Shown piece after piece: positions 48,643 to 64,000 of a stretch of DNA of 64,000 nt (position 1 is the stretch's first letter; each line of letters begins with the position of its first letter). A model generated the notes under the pieces. The model did not search any database. It was not told the origin of the DNA and saw nothing but the letters and a program-made list of their open reading frames with translations. Source of the DNA: Phlebiopsis flavidoalba. Lineage: Eukaryota > Basidiomycota > Agaricomycetes > Polyporales > Phanerochaetaceae. The stretch is taken from positions 186,001 through 250,000 of the forward strand of contig JAOCPU010000053.1 of assembly GCA_035772785.1 (NCBI GenBank), in the 5' to 3' direction. A program made the translations under genes and the position numbers.

Positions 48643-51595
48643 CTCCCAAGGACGTCGGGACTATTTCACCAAGTCGCTGCCCAGACCGCTTGCGGTACTC
48701 AACTCTGCATACAATCGAGCGAGGAGCCCACAGAAAGTGAATCTGAAATGCAGAGCGTGTAAGAAAAATCATCGGGCGTTGACATATTGCAACGGCCCCC
48801 GCATACGACGCAAGGGCACGGATGATCGTTCATCGTGACATGTTCGCCAGTGAATTGTGCGGGCGGGGAGCATGGCTTACGCTGTACGCGGGCGTGGTAT
48901 CGACGACGACGGCTCTCGATCGCGCGTGGACAGCAACTGCCTAATCCGCTCGTGCCAAGACCTGCCAAATGATAATCGATGTCGAGTACGCTCTCATGAT
49001 TGAAACATACCAACCATTGTACTACATTTGAAACCCGTGTTAGACGCACTCTATTGGACGCAATGCCTTTGACAGGGGCCACGTGATGAGCACGCACAGT
49101 ACCCAATGTATTGGCTCTATAGAGACACTCCCTCGGTTATGGTTTGACTTGCATGGGAAAGTGTTCATTAAAGCACGTAGGCTTTGGTGCGTTCTGTGAA
49201 ATTGTGCTCTGATATATAAAATATCAGCTGGCGGGTAGAATGTGCAGATCAGTTATAGTCGACCACTCGTCGGATAGCGAGCCCTAAAGATAAACAACAA
49301 GTGCGTACCGTTCCTTCTACGAAATCAAACCGTAATAAGTGAGGCAGGGGTCTATGTTCTCTTCTTCAGCGGGGCCGAGTTGGTGAGATTTCCGCTGGCT
49401 TGTGTGGGCGCAGTGCCTAGGTCGGCGGCTCGGCGAGAAAAATGCCTCATTGGACGGGTGCAATGCTGAGTTCCTAATCCGACGGACGTTAACCGGGTAA
49501 ACACGTGTAGCGAATGGGAAAAGCTCGGTTTCATAACTCCCCGGAACGGCGGGAGCTAAAGCCATGGTCAGCGGCGGACCGATTCCCACGTTCTTGGCCC
49601 GGATTCTCAGCGTACTGAGAACATGTCGCCCACCTCAGCCGTGCCTACACCTTTTACCAAGGCTGGGACAAGGTTGTGAGAGGGGGTCGAGTCGATACCA
49701 ACTTGAGTGCACCGGTGCTAATTCCAAGAAAGGCCAGAAAGACTCAGCAACTCTGAAGTCGGTGTGGGAGGTCACCAGGCGCGGGCCTCAAACCGCGGGG
49801 TCGGAATGGGAAAGAAAGCTTTTAGTGACCTGAGTATCCGGGTCATCAATACCGCAGGTTTGCAGACAAATCACGTCGAAGTAAATGACATGACCCCCTC
49901 TTGCGTTATTCCACCTAGAACGGCGAGGGCCACGTTCCCCAAGCAAAAATCGCGCGACGCATCGCCCGCACATACGCGACGTTCATGTCTAGGACTTCCA
50001 TTCGTTTCAGGTAGGGTGTCCCAGTGTATGCGTATGTTCACCAGATGTCCACGGCTACCGTGCTTCTGTGCTATATTTATCGCACACTTCACCATCTAAC
50101 GACATAGACCACCTTATCAGTTGACCGTTTGGAGCCTTGGATCGAGATTGCTAGACACACCTGGTCGCGCCGGCACTGAGGTATCTGAGATAGTGGGTCA
50201 ATGTCGAGTGGCCCTGCGGACGCACATGCTGAGAGCTCAAGACTCACATGCGACATCTGGGCCACGGAAGGCGATAGTACCAGCTGCTGATACCATGGCT
50301 TGATATGTTCGAAGCTTCATCGTCCACTACGACCTTAGTCTGCATGGGCAACCCAGCATTTGCGTCAGCAAATTTGTGGAGGGATAAAGTGAGCGCGCTT
50401 CGACTCTGCAGTCCGCCTGGCCACAAACTCGAGAGTAAACTTTTCAAGTTTGCCGATGAGCTGAAAGGCGAAAAATGAGACCATTGTGAGTGCATCGACC
50501 GCGGCGTCCGAGGACTCCTATGGCTTACACGTTTATTGTGTCGTCTAGATCTGTTTCTACAGGATGAATCCATTGACAGAGTGTTCATGGGGTCGATCAT
50601 TGGGTATTCCTCGGGTTCATGTCCGCTGAATTTCTCAGTATTTGGCGTAAAAGCATCGAACATAACGAGCCCTAAGCCTTCAGGGCTTTGAGCCAAATGG
50701 GCGTATGAGGCCGTTCGTGATCCAAGTTCCGATGATATCGTACAATCTACACCGTTCTACGTATTTCGTTCGTGTCTGATCGTGAGCGCGACCGCACAAT
50801 GATTGAGAAAGGTGTAGGTCGCCCGGCGGCTACTGGTGAGCGATTTGAGCCCGAAATGAGAGCATAGAACTTCTGACCGAGCAGAGCATTTAATGATTTA
50901 TGAAAAGCTAGAGGGAAAAACGTCAAAATCAGCCAAATAAACCCTGAAACCGAGCATAGACTTGCCGAGATAGGGCGAAACTTCGCGACCGTGTCATCGT
51001 TCCACCAGCGAGGTACGAGCAACACCGCGGCGGGCATTGGAAAGTCATGAGATGAATGACTCACGACGCTTCCATCATGATGTTTTTAAGGCGAGAGACT
51101 TGTATGAATCTCGTCCAAGGTCCGTAGGTGATGCAACTTGGCCCAATGACGCTAATCTTGCGCTGGAGGGATAATCGCCGTTATAGGGCGTAGGAAAGTA
51201 TCTCACGAAATCAAGTCGCGTATTGCCGATTTGTCACTTCCGTATCAAAGAGAATAAGATGGTTTGATGAGTTCATAAGTGCGAGGTCGTGGATGTATAG
51301 AAAGCAGTCGAAGCCGGGACCAGGAGTAAAATTAACCGCCATCAAAGTCATCATTCATGCCGAGAGATGCCGAAGCCACAACGCCTCGGCTTGCCATATC
51401 TGAGGAGTGCAAGCTGTCTGCAAGAGACGAAGGGCAATACGACTTTCAAGCAGGCAGAAAAGAAGCAGAATAACTGTATATATTCATGCTGGCAATGCAC
51501 GTGATTATACGCGGCACACCAGCAGAGCGCATGTACATCTCGCAGCAGAACAAACAAAACCTGTCTACGGTGGAGAGAAGGAACACAAGTGTCGC
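48643..51595. other. Spacer between LiP genes 1 and 2
   Basis: About 2.95 kb. A 150-codon minus frame at 50244-50696 and several shorter ones show no recognised motif. No extra peroxidase exon or transposon was seen. Confidence 0.4.
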
Positions 51596-53193
<1,598 letters not shown>

Positions 53194-53273
53194 GGCTGGT
53201 CGAGGAGAGGTATGGAGGAGTCGAGGTCTGAAGGATGTCGAGGTCCTGGAGCTCCCCGGTGTGCTCTACATCG

Positions 53274-53281
53274 CCTTTATA
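53274..53281 (-). promoter_or_regulatory. TATA box of LiP gene 2
   Basis: TATAAAGG on the minus strand, 81-88 nt upstream of the ATG at 53193. Confidence 0.7.
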
Positions 53282-55904
53282 CCACCTCCACCACCGGCGG
53301 TATTTTACAACGATGCTGCCTTGCCGCTTGACATAGCCGAAGACGTGTGCGGAGACACTCTGTTGAGCGCGACGCGAGTGAGGCTGAAAGAAAAGACCGT
53401 GTGAGAGACAAATACAGCAGTCGCTGTCAACGACTGACCAACGTGCGGAGACGGGTGATTTTTTCACGGTCGGCATCCTTGCCAGTCAATTCAACTCCAA
53501 GACGCGCGGGGCGAGGGGAGTGTGAAAGCGGCCCCGACGTCGGGGTACACTCGCTTTGCATGAGTACCGACAACAGCGAACTGTATAACCAGTAGTGTTG
53601 TCAGCGGAGCCGTTCTGGTTGATACTCTCTCATGATGGAAAACCTACGAACGGGTACAACAGCAAAGGCAGAGAGGCCTGGGAAAATCTGATTGGCGGTT
53701 ACAGCCCGAAAGGGAGAGCCTGTGAGGCCTATGTTGAACAACGTGTTGTGTTGGCTGGTCGGTTTCCACCGTCATTTGTCGCTTGACTCGCGTGGGAGCT
53801 GATTCTCGAAGAGACGGCTGTCCGACATACTGCTGGTCACTGTAAAGGTTTCATTGTTTCAACAATACGAAGAACGGATTTGAGCGATCTGAAGACCAAC
53901 CTTCACGTAGTAGACGTTCATTGAGACGATAATTATAATGAAGAAGCTACGAATCAAAATCGAGAATTTCCAGCGCCCGGAACCGAACTTTTGGCGTGAG
54001 AAGCCAGTGCGTCAACTTTGCCGCCGTGCCTAGGACGAACACCCCGCTTCTTCAAAATCTTCACTCAGCTGCGGGAGCAGCGAAGGCCGGTGTTCATCAA
54101 AGCCACTCTTATGTCTATTTGGTAGCGAATGGGGGTTGCGCGGTTTCAAAGGTCGCCGGAGCCGCGAAGCCTGAAAACTAACGACCTATCGGGCCTTGAT
54201 TCTCGCACGACCGAGATCCGGATTCTCAGCGCTTTGGGAATTTGAGTTCATCGCCGCCGCGGTGATGCTCCCGCACGTCCTCAGATTGGGATAACAGTGC
54301 GTGCGGAGAGGCTCGCCAAACGAGACGGGCAACCCATCGCCGCCCGAACCCACAGAGGGCAGGAAGATGCAGTCGACTAAAAACTGAGTCATAGTCTCAC
54401 GCGTCAGCCTTTTGCTCGGTGGCCCCCCCCCCCGGTACTAGGAGGACAAATGTAGCATACCCGAAAAGAGCCAGTTAAGCATTTCAATGAGTAAGCCCTG
54501 GGGACGCACGTATCCTGAGCAGTGACAACAAGATTCACGCATACATGTATCATGATCAGTGAAATGAACGACTGAGTAGAGAGTAAGCATTCATACGAAC
54601 ATAGGACGAATGAACAAGTTCACGCACCAAGAACAGCGTGCAAAACCCGCGCCCCGCATCTGAGTAGATCCAGACGCGCGGCGGGATGACACGGCTCAAC
54701 CCCCACGACGAATACTGCGCCTCCGCAACGCCGTTACCGCTGTCTTCACCAAGTAGGGGGTCTTTTGTCCCGTGCGCGGCGGCTCTTGTAGGACACTCTT
54801 GGGATCGGGGCCAGATGTGCCACGTATACCTGGTCGCACTGGTGGACAACGGCACTTCAAAAACTGGCTTGGCGAGGTCAGTTAGGGACCCACGTAAATG
54901 CAAACTGAACGCACCATGTACACACCGACGCCTCTACTGCCATTCAAAGAGCCGCTGAAGAATGCGACGTTTTCCCGCTTCGGAGCCGTAAGATACGTGA
55001 TGGACGCATAGATCTTGATATATATGTATTCCCATAGCAAGGTTTTCGTGACTGCTGTCTATTGTAGTCAGCTGAAGTCGGCGCATATGGACGGAATATG
55101 CGCCATATATCGAAGGTTTGCATCCCTCTAGACGTATAAGCATGTGGTACTCTGCGTGAAATTGACTCTGATATGGCTGTTTGCTTCGTATTATCTGCGT
55201 GGAGCATGTATTTGAGTTGGCAGCATGAGCATGTTAGCGGCAGCCTTGTGTCATGTCCCTAGGCACTGAAATGTGGAAAATCGGTCTGTCATAGGAAGAT
55301 GAGGCGCATAACAAGTTGGAAAGGGAAGGATACGCACCGATCATATGAATCGTTCAGCGAGATTCTCATAATTACAGGTAAACGGTTTCCCCAGTGAAGC
55401 GTCTCGCTCGAAGTCCTTCTGAAGGACGTAGCCTCGAAGTCCGTCACGACGACTCGTTTTGATAGACACGCGACACGCTGGGAGGCACCCAAATGGTAAC
55501 ATATCAACAGGAGTAAAATAAGTTGCATTGACGCAAGGGACAGGCATAACGTGAGCGATGAGAATAAAATCGTGGAGGAGGTTGTGGATAAGGTCGGACC
55601 TGGTCGACTTTTACGGTCAGTCTCATCAGCCCGTCACGGATACGGCCGAGCGGGGTTCGCGCCACGAAGCCCCCGGTTACCCCTTCGCAGAACGCGCGCT
55701 CGCTCCGGGTATGCTCCCTTCCCCACTACCACGACCAGATCAAGAATAATTCACTCATTCACGCTTCACTTCAATTACACTTGGCATCGGCAAGACAACA
55801 CATATGCTACAGGCGGCTGGCTTCAGTAAAGAAAGGGGACGAGGGTATCAAAACGCGGCCTGGGTATATGAAACGAACGCTTGACTGGAACGGACACTGG
55901 TCCT
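53282..55904. other. Spacer upstream of LiP gene 2
   Basis: About 2.6 kb with frames of at most 115 codons and no recognised motif. Holds the LiP gene 2 promoter and the 3' side of the small secreted protein gene. A run of 11 C is at 54423-54433. Confidence 0.4.
54423..54433 (+). repeat. Poly-C run, 11 nt
   Basis: Eleven C in a row in the spacer between LiP gene 2 and the small secreted protein gene. Confidence 0.75.
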
Positions 55905-57041
55905 TCATGACTGGAACGCAAAGGTCTTCAACCACATGTGTGAGCTCATGAGGACAAAAACATTGTCTGCAAGACTTACTGCGAGCTCTACGTTTCCAAA
56001 CTCGCCCTGGAACGCGCCGACGTCACCAAGAAGGACGAACACACCCTCGTTGGCGGCGTAGGCCAAGGTTGTCGCCGAGGCTCGCTGTGTGCGAATTAAA
56101 TTTAGATGTAAAACAAATAGAGGTGGGCTTACATCCGTCTGCGTTGATCCACTGAGCCTGAAGGTTGCCGCCGTTGAAAGACCAGATCGCGCTTTCGGCC
56201 GACTCGGGGAAGCCAGTCGCTGCCGTGAAGGAGTTCGCTACGTCCTGAGGAGGGTCGTGCGGGCCGCGCTCAACGTGGGATATCATCAGCCGAACGCCAG
56301 CCGTTTGAGGATAGAGACCACTTACTCTGGGCGACACCGCCGAGGTACGCGTAAGTTGAACGAGCCGGCGCGCAGGTCCGCCCCCTGGTTTGCGAAGCCT
56401 TGGATACCGCCAACGTACGGGAACGCCTTGAATCCATTCTGTGGCCATGTCAGCTCTATGGCGTCACGAATACAAAGAAACACACGACGTACAGTGGAGA
56501 CGAGATCAAATGGTGCACCCGCGCAGTCGTTGACCGTGACGCTGAGCGCATCGCTACGGTTCGTCGTGTACCCCGTACTCCCCATACTGATTCCCTCCCA
56601 TTGCCAACGTAGCCATCCAAACCGGTTCCCGTGACGTGGATTACACCCGTACGGGGCGCGCACCCGCCTGTGCCGGCGGCGTTCGCGGTGGCTGGCCTTG
56701 CCAGAGGGACGAGCGCGCGGGCGACCGGTCCTATCTACAAACCCCTCAGCTTCCTTGCCTGAGGCATATCAAGAGGTCGACGCTGGAAGACTTAGCCTGC
56801 TTGCCGGCGGAAATGAGGCTTGTTGAGAGGGAGGCCCATTGCCAATCTTCTCTGCGTTTGTAAGCCGTCTCTCAAGCTTGTTCAGTGCCATGCCGTGCCT
56901 CCCAGACGGAGGGTTGAGCGGGCCCGCTGGCGTCCGAGCCTCGAGCTCGCTCGTGGGATGGGTCCCGTCATCATAGGGTTTAGCCAGCGTGCCGGTGACA
57001 ACAGCGGCGAGTGCAAGGAATCGGAGGAAGGAGGATGTCAT
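55905..57041 (-). CDS. Small secreted protein of unknown function
   Basis: ATG 57041 starts MTSSFLRFLALAAVVTGTLA, a signal peptide, then KPYDDGTHPTSELEARTPAG and a possible pro-peptide with Lys-Arg sites (NKLERRLTN). The mature part, in several frames, reads IHVTGTGLDGYVGN-like residues (about 56635-56600), NRSDALSVTVNDCAGAPFDL (56560-56505), a short intron, NGFKAFPYVGGIQGFANQGA (about 56440-56380), LRAGSFN with YLGGVAQ, NSFTAATGFPESAESAIWSF and NGGNLQAQWINADG (56230-56135), an intron, then TLAYAANEGVFVLLGDVGAF with QGEFGNVELA (56075-55985). A GTAAGT follows; a possible last exon TFAFQS ends at TGA 55907-55905. The pattern of a beta-rich domain of about 200 residues recalls small secreted proteins of wood-decay basidiomycetes. 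I cannot give it a named family. It lies between two LiP genes on the same strand. Confidence 0.65.
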
Positions 57042-57610
57042 CGTGGATATCGTGGGGGAGCTGTAAACTATCCTGTTCGTGTTTGAAGCGAAATATAAAA
57101 GCGACTGAGCGTGGTCAGCCGCAGTGGAGTATCAAAAAGCGTGAGGTGTCGTAGGACTGTGGTGGCTGACCGAGGTCGGCTGGTGGTGGGCTGGTCGAGA
57201 GTGGGGGTTCTGAAGCAACAGTCAGATGCAGAAAACGAGGCGAACACAAACGGGCTTAAGTATGGTCTCACCGAAAATGGAAAGGGTTGAGAAGAGGTGG
57301 TGCTGGTGAACGAGAAGCTCGCTCAATGTGGAATGTTTACCTGCCGCATTCGGATGTTTTGGGCAGCCGATTTGTGATATTTGTGCCACACACTCGATCG
57401 CTGTAGCGTCAAAACGAGGTCGTATAACGAAAACTGATAAGGCCGTCATAAGGCGATACCCGAGCTACGGTTATAGTACAAGCATACCACACTCTACAGA
57501 ATACAGGTAAAAAAAAAGGGATACCATTGCGAGAATCGGGCCGTCGAGGTTCATACCGTGTTGACCGTGAAGCCATGTCTTCCGACTGGCATGTCCGAGC
57601 CGTATTGAGT
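57042..57610. other. Spacer between small secreted protein and LiP gene 3
   Basis: About 570 bp. Near 57093-57100 the minus strand has TTTATAT, 52-59 nt before the ATG at 57041, a possible weak TATA element for the small secreted protein. The rest is the 3' flank of LiP gene 3. Confidence 0.45.
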
Positions 57611-59240
<1,630 letters not shown>

Positions 59241-59330
59241 TGCTGAGTGGTTGGACCAAGCTGAGCTGGAAAGGTCGTAAGACGAGAGGAAGAGTGTGTC
59301 CTGCCCTCTGCTCTTCCAAGGTCCATTACG

Positions 59331-59338
59331 CTTTTATA
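59331..59338 (-). promoter_or_regulatory. TATA box of LiP gene 3
   Basis: TATAAAAG on the minus strand, 91-98 nt upstream of the ATG at 59240. Confidence 0.65.
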
Positions 59339-59512
59339 TCTTCACGAGCTAAGGCCCTGCACCAGCCCTAGCTATCGAGTTTTTTTCGTGTCTATCTGCC
59401 AACGTAAGGCCGAGGTTCTGATTTCCCTACACACCATATGGCCGGGAAACGAACTTCGCGTGTAGACGAGCGATGAGCGCAACGCTGTGAACGGCGTCCA
59501 GTTCCAAGGGCT

Positions 59513-59528
59513 GGGGGGGGGGGGGGGG
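59513..59528 (+). repeat. Poly-G run, 16 nt
   Basis: Sixteen G in a row, the longest G or C run in the window, about 270 bp upstream of LiP gene 3. Confidence 0.8.
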
Positions 59529-60604
59529 TATCACTCCAAGAGCTGGGGGTGGGTATTGGCAGTTGTCTTTGGACATAGGATGCTCGAACCGAGTTTAGGG
59601 CTCCAACTATGTTTCAAGCCGAGAACGCCGTACGGTGAAGTCTTGTATTTGACGAGATGTAGCTGCCATTGTGTGGTGACAATTCTACACCTACACTTAA
59701 TGCCAAGGAGCGGCAGTCGGATATGTTGTTATCATCTACAACCGGTAGTAAATGAGCACTGAGCCGTTGAATAGCTGGAAATAGATGAGGCTGACGGACG
59801 TACCATGGATTACAAAGGAAGATTGATGTTCAACCGGGGGAGCGGGCAAGCACTCGTTTGGTGTCGGCGGCACCGCTACCGCGAAAGCACCCATGATCAC
59901 TCGAACGTAAGCGAGACTGTAACATTGTGGGATCGCATGAAATCTTTGAGTGTAGCTGTGAATTATGATACTCAGCTTTCTACTTTTGTCAGACGTATGA
60001 ACAGCCTTACTACACTGGCCCAAATTCTTGCCAACCGACGTCTTACCGCGCAGGGGAATAAAGCCCGCGCCGAGAGCTTGTCATTTACCAAGTCCGCGGC
60101 AAGGTTCCCGAAGTACCTCTAGGTAAACGCCGTTTAGGACACGGACGGTAGTCTGAGCAGCCGTCTCTCTGCTTTCGGTCCCGTTCGCCAACCGCCCCTC
60201 GCGTTCCCGTACCGTAGCGGCAAGGTCAGCGTCGGACCAGCCACTTCGCCGAGTGCATGTTCCAATGAGAAGCGTGACCATTCGCAGGGGGCGGTTGCAG
60301 TGTCACCGACAGGCTGTGAAACATCTCGTCAATATTCCCATCACACTCGTGCGGAACCGAGGATTTTTCTCACCCCGTGTCGAGAAATTAGGACACGCTT
60401 ATCTCGCCGGCGCTGGACGCGAAGCATGGGCACCGCACAGGTATGGGCAAGGCTCGTGAAAGTTGGCCGCTGTTCAGAGAGATGCGTGTTTATTTTTGAC
60501 GCTTCATTGGACCAAGCCGCGACCGTTTTTTTGCCCAGTTTCGAGTTTCTCGGGCTGATGAACTTGATGCCGGTTTAACGATTTATTTTGTGGGACAAAT
60601 TTTT

Positions 60605-60617
60605 CCCCCCCCCCCCC
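60605..60617 (+). repeat. Poly-C run, 13 nt
   Basis: Thirteen C in a row in otherwise unannotated sequence. Confidence 0.8.
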
Positions 60618-61823
60618 GCTGCTACGATGGCAGCTGCGGGATTAACAATGACTGGTGGCAAGGTCGGGTGTATCAAATAGGCCACCGGAGTCACCCTCAC
60701 GCCATACTCTGGTATGTGGGCTTGACTTTCAGAGAAGAGGGTCAAGCCCTAGCGTTGGTGTCAGAGATTCGCGGCGCCACGTGTAATGTGCGTCTGTGTC
60801 AGCTTTACTCCCGAAGCGTCGTGGCATGTTTTTTTCTCCCCAGGGTGGGGCCATCCACCTCTATATGTGCCTGGGCGGAGATATTGTACATAGATTGAAT
60901 CCCACGCACATGACCGCCACGTTACGTAATTAGTTCAGAAGTGTTCAATCGTATGGGTATCGACCTGGTCCGTTCTTCGGGGAGATGCGGAATACAAGAC
61001 AATAACCTCCGCTGGATATGCTGGCTTTCATCAGTTTATCCCCCACCAGCGTGCCGTAGCCTACATCCAGGCAGCCAATTGGACGTACGCGAGCATGCCT
61101 CATACCCCCACGAGCTTCACGCCTTGGGACGCCAACTCGAGCAACTCATCTCCGTGAATCCAAAGTTACTAATCTGTCCTCCAGGCCCTCCGCCGTCCCA
61201 CTTCGCATCCTCCGCGGACGTTGAGGTGACGCTGAGCCCTACGGGTACGCGAGCCCTAGGGTTTAACGCCCGTACCCTTTGGCTTGAAGCTTGGACTTTC
61301 CTCTCGTTTTCGATGGCTTGAAGAGTGAGAGTTTACCACCAGCAGAGTCCACTTGCTGACTGACCCTTGAGATCGGTGCCATACCCCAGGGGGAACGAAC
61401 GGCACGAATGGAACCGCATGCCAGCTAAACGGTATGCGCAGCTGCCAATTACGCTTGTGTGCCTTGACGTGAGGAAGGAATCCGTGACTCCCGAGGGGGG
61501 CTGCATTGGTTTGAGCATGGACGTATCGTTTCGGTGGTCAACCACCCTCCAATCGACCTTTCTACACCGTGGGGATCTCGCAGAGCATACTGCCATATCG
61601 AGTGACGAAGTTTCGGTTCGCTCCAAGGGCCTTTGGGCATGGTTATATGTCGTCGTGTGCGTAACGGGCAGTCCGATTCAGGTTTATGGCACTTGTCGCT
61701 CAGTACCACGTAAAGAGTGCAGACGTTTCGGCCCCTACAGCCGAGCTCAGCCCAATGTCTGCAAACTCGTAGATGACTTACATATTATCGCGAATGCTTC
61801 GAGTGTCCGGAGCGTGCTTAAGC

Positions 61824-62225
61824 TTACACTTCCCTCCATCTTCGCAACCGTCGTGATTGTAGGCGCGGCAAGGGGGGGTACCGTCTCCTTCGTGCTCGAA
61901 GTCGCTCGTCTCTGACAGAAATGGGGTCTCCAGCTCCGAGGTCTAGCGGTTCTGAGGTGGGAAGTGGGTAGCCAAGCGAATCAATATCGTTGTCTGCATC
62001 TTCGCCGTTGCAGTCATCTTCGTCAAATTCCACTTGAGAGCGTATTTCTTCCAGTTCGCGCATTGCTTCCACGCAGGTTGGTGTCCCTCGGCGAGCACAA
62101 TTGTAAGATCTAGACGATATGAGAGGCGATAGAAACAGTAGGGCTTTTCAAGATAGACGTACCTGTAGCGGCACCCTTGTAGTGCCTCTGCCATTTCGAT
62201 GCCATTGCCCGCCTATATCGTGCCG
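61824..62225 (-). pseudogene. Unidentified coding-like fragment with acidic stretch
   Basis: On the minus strand, GNGIEMAEALQGCR (about 62205-62165) is followed by GTACGT, which may start an intron, and then by EAMRELEEIRSQVEFDEDDC and NGEDADNDIDSLGYPLPTSE (about 62070-61950), an acidic low-complexity stretch. This could be the end of a transposase-like or nuclear protein, but no catalytic motif is visible. Kept as a fragment of unknown identity. Confidence 0.3.
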
Positions 62226-64000
62226 TGTCTAGCTTGGGAGTCCTGCATCAGAGACGTGCCTCCAGCGGCATATTCTGCGTCTTTAACAATCGTGTATGAA
62301 GCTTTTTGAGCATAGTTCACGTAGTACTTGTGCACCACTCACCGCTCGACTTTGAGGTAGGCCGCTGCAAGATTGTTTATGTATACGAGACGCGGCCCGT
62401 ACGTCGTCACGGCAACGTTCATAGGCCTTAAACCGCGTCCGCGTAGCGTGCCATCTAACGAAAGCTCCTATTTGTATTGCCCTTTAAGCAATGTTTAGAG
62501 CGAATTCATACACTACACTCCATGGACTTGGCGCACCTCGTCTTTGAATGCATCTGCACGGCGCCGTTTATCATCACGGATGGTAGCTCGTTTGAGCAGT
62601 TTTTTTGAGCAAATCGTGCCGAGCATTCACCAGACAAGAGAAGGATTGGGAGTGTTGGAAGACCGAGTCTGCTGTACGTTCTTTCCGCGGCTGGACATGT
62701 TACAGAAGAGAGCCCAGTGGCGGTTGAACCGAAGGACTTCAATCATGGTCTTCGAGAGGATATTCGCGAATAATTCGCGCGCCCGAGCGTTCGGGTAAAA
62801 ACACATGACGGAAGAACATTCCCCACACCCTAACCCAAGTTTGATGGCCCTAGACTTTCACCTGCGCGTCGTGGCAGGCTTGTCTCTGGCTTGTCTGCGA
62901 GCCGCGCTTTCTACCATAATAAAGTCCTCATCGTTTAACATTTCTGACCTGGTCTCACCGCTGCAGCTATCGACACGAGATCCGTGCGGCTCCCCTTTAC
63001 GAGGCGCTTGACTGGGGGTTGAATGTAAATCCGACTTTTCATCCTCGTTTGAGCACCCTCAGTTCGAGAAAGAGGGTCATGTTGGACTAGTAAGTAGCCG
63101 GAATATTGACCGAGGGGGAAATCGAGGGTACTATGAGGTAAGATATCTATGGGCTCTTTGTTGAATACTCTTGAGCTGATAACGTCTATCAGAGCGTCTT
63201 CGCGTACCCCTAAGTTTCGCGTCAAATTGACGACGGGCATGAAATACAAAATAAGAGCAGACATGTGCACTCCCAATGCTTCTAAACCTCGAATTGGGAA
63301 CCCTGAGCCTTGTGGCGTTCGCCTTCGCGACCAGAAGAAGACGCATACGGCGCTGTCTTCGCACGCCGCTCCCGCCACCTACGCAAGGACCTTTCGAGTC
63401 GGTTCTGCGTGCCCTTGTCGAATCAATTGGATCTAAATATAAGTCATGCTGTACGACGCGTGATGCCCTTTTACGTTGATTTTAGCCCACAGTAATATGA
63501 AAAGGTCGATCGGGGTTGTCAATCGAATGTAGAGACTTTGTAAGTACAATTATTCGCATAGTCACTGAGTCCTCCTCAAAACTTGGTCATTCAGTACAGC
63601 AGGTCGCGTGGACGCGTCCTTTGACCGGCGGGCGACTCCAATTGACCCATGCAACCACAAGACCTCCGGTCCCATCCCTGGTCTCGCACCTTGGATCTGG
63701 GGTCAAAGAGAGACTCTCACAAATGCCCCACCGCGGCTCCATGCAATGTGAACGAGCTAATCATAGCCAGCCAACGTCATCTTTGGTGAATTCATTCAGC
63801 GTGGGTACGGCTCTCAGTGCGCTGGGAATCCGGGCCTCGATCGTGTGAATCGAGGGGCCGCTCGCCATCCCGCTGTACAGGCTTCACGGTTCCGGCGATG
63901 GGTCAAACGTGCAATTCCTATTTGTGGGCCAAAAATAACTGGCATTGGCCGATAAACGTGAGCGTCATTGCATCCGTTAGTGGTCTTCTTCCGCTGACGC
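62226..64000. other. No recognisable gene
   Basis: The longest frame is 147 codons on the minus strand (62935-63378), without motif. A minus-strand piece NYAQKASYTIVKDAEY (about 62330-62285) is protein-like but isolated. Nothing else was supported up to the window edge. Confidence 0.4.

Larger units (their letters stand above)
59339..61823. other. No recognisable gene
   Basis: Starts with the LiP gene 3 promoter. Contains a poly-G run (59513-59528) and a poly-C run (60605-60617). Frames up to 182 codons (61367-61915, plus strand) carry no motif I know. Confidence 0.4.

Overview
The window looks like nuclear DNA of an agaricomycete fungus, most likely a white-rot polypore. The main reasons are three lignin-peroxidase-type class II haem peroxidase genes split by many 45-85 nt introns, four secreted TAP-like (S33) alpha/beta hydrolases, F-box/LRR-like genes of the kind expanded in polypores, and a Crypton-type tyrosine recombinase. 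Family assignments were read by eye from translated exons. No database search was run.

Layout. 1-7.3 kb: mostly unrecognised DNA with a decayed Crypton recombinase at 4.5-5.7 kb and a short minisatellite near 6.7 kb. 7.3-9.3 kb (minus): an XPG/Rad2-type flap nuclease gene with all its acidic signature motifs. 10.2-20.4 kb (plus): three F-box genes with one unidentified coding-like tract between them. 20.4-28.7 kb: no gene I can name. 29.3-46.5 kb (plus): four tandem TAP-like hydrolase genes, with a possible one-pass membrane protein and a DUF6699-like gene between copies 2 and 3. 46.9-59.3 kb (minus): three lignin peroxidase genes, convergent with the hydrolase array, with a small secreted protein between the second and third. 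59.3-64 kb: nothing recognised.

How it fits together. Hydrolases, peroxidases and the small protein all appear to carry signal peptides. The 30 kb from 29.3 to 59.3 kb therefore reads as a secretome island for wood decay: extracellular peptidases facing ligninolytic peroxidases. The peroxidases have the LiP pattern (Ala at the first Mn-ligand position, Asn at the third) and copies 1 and 3 keep the surface catalytic Trp.

A strong caveat. Nearly every recognisable exon is interrupted by 1-2 nt indels, mostly insertions that repeat the neighbouring base or dinucleotide. Splice sites, stops and motifs are otherwise intact. This suggests uncorrected long-read error, although recent pseudogenisation cannot be excluded from sequence alone. 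Coordinates of multi-exon genes are outer limits of recognisable coding sequence.
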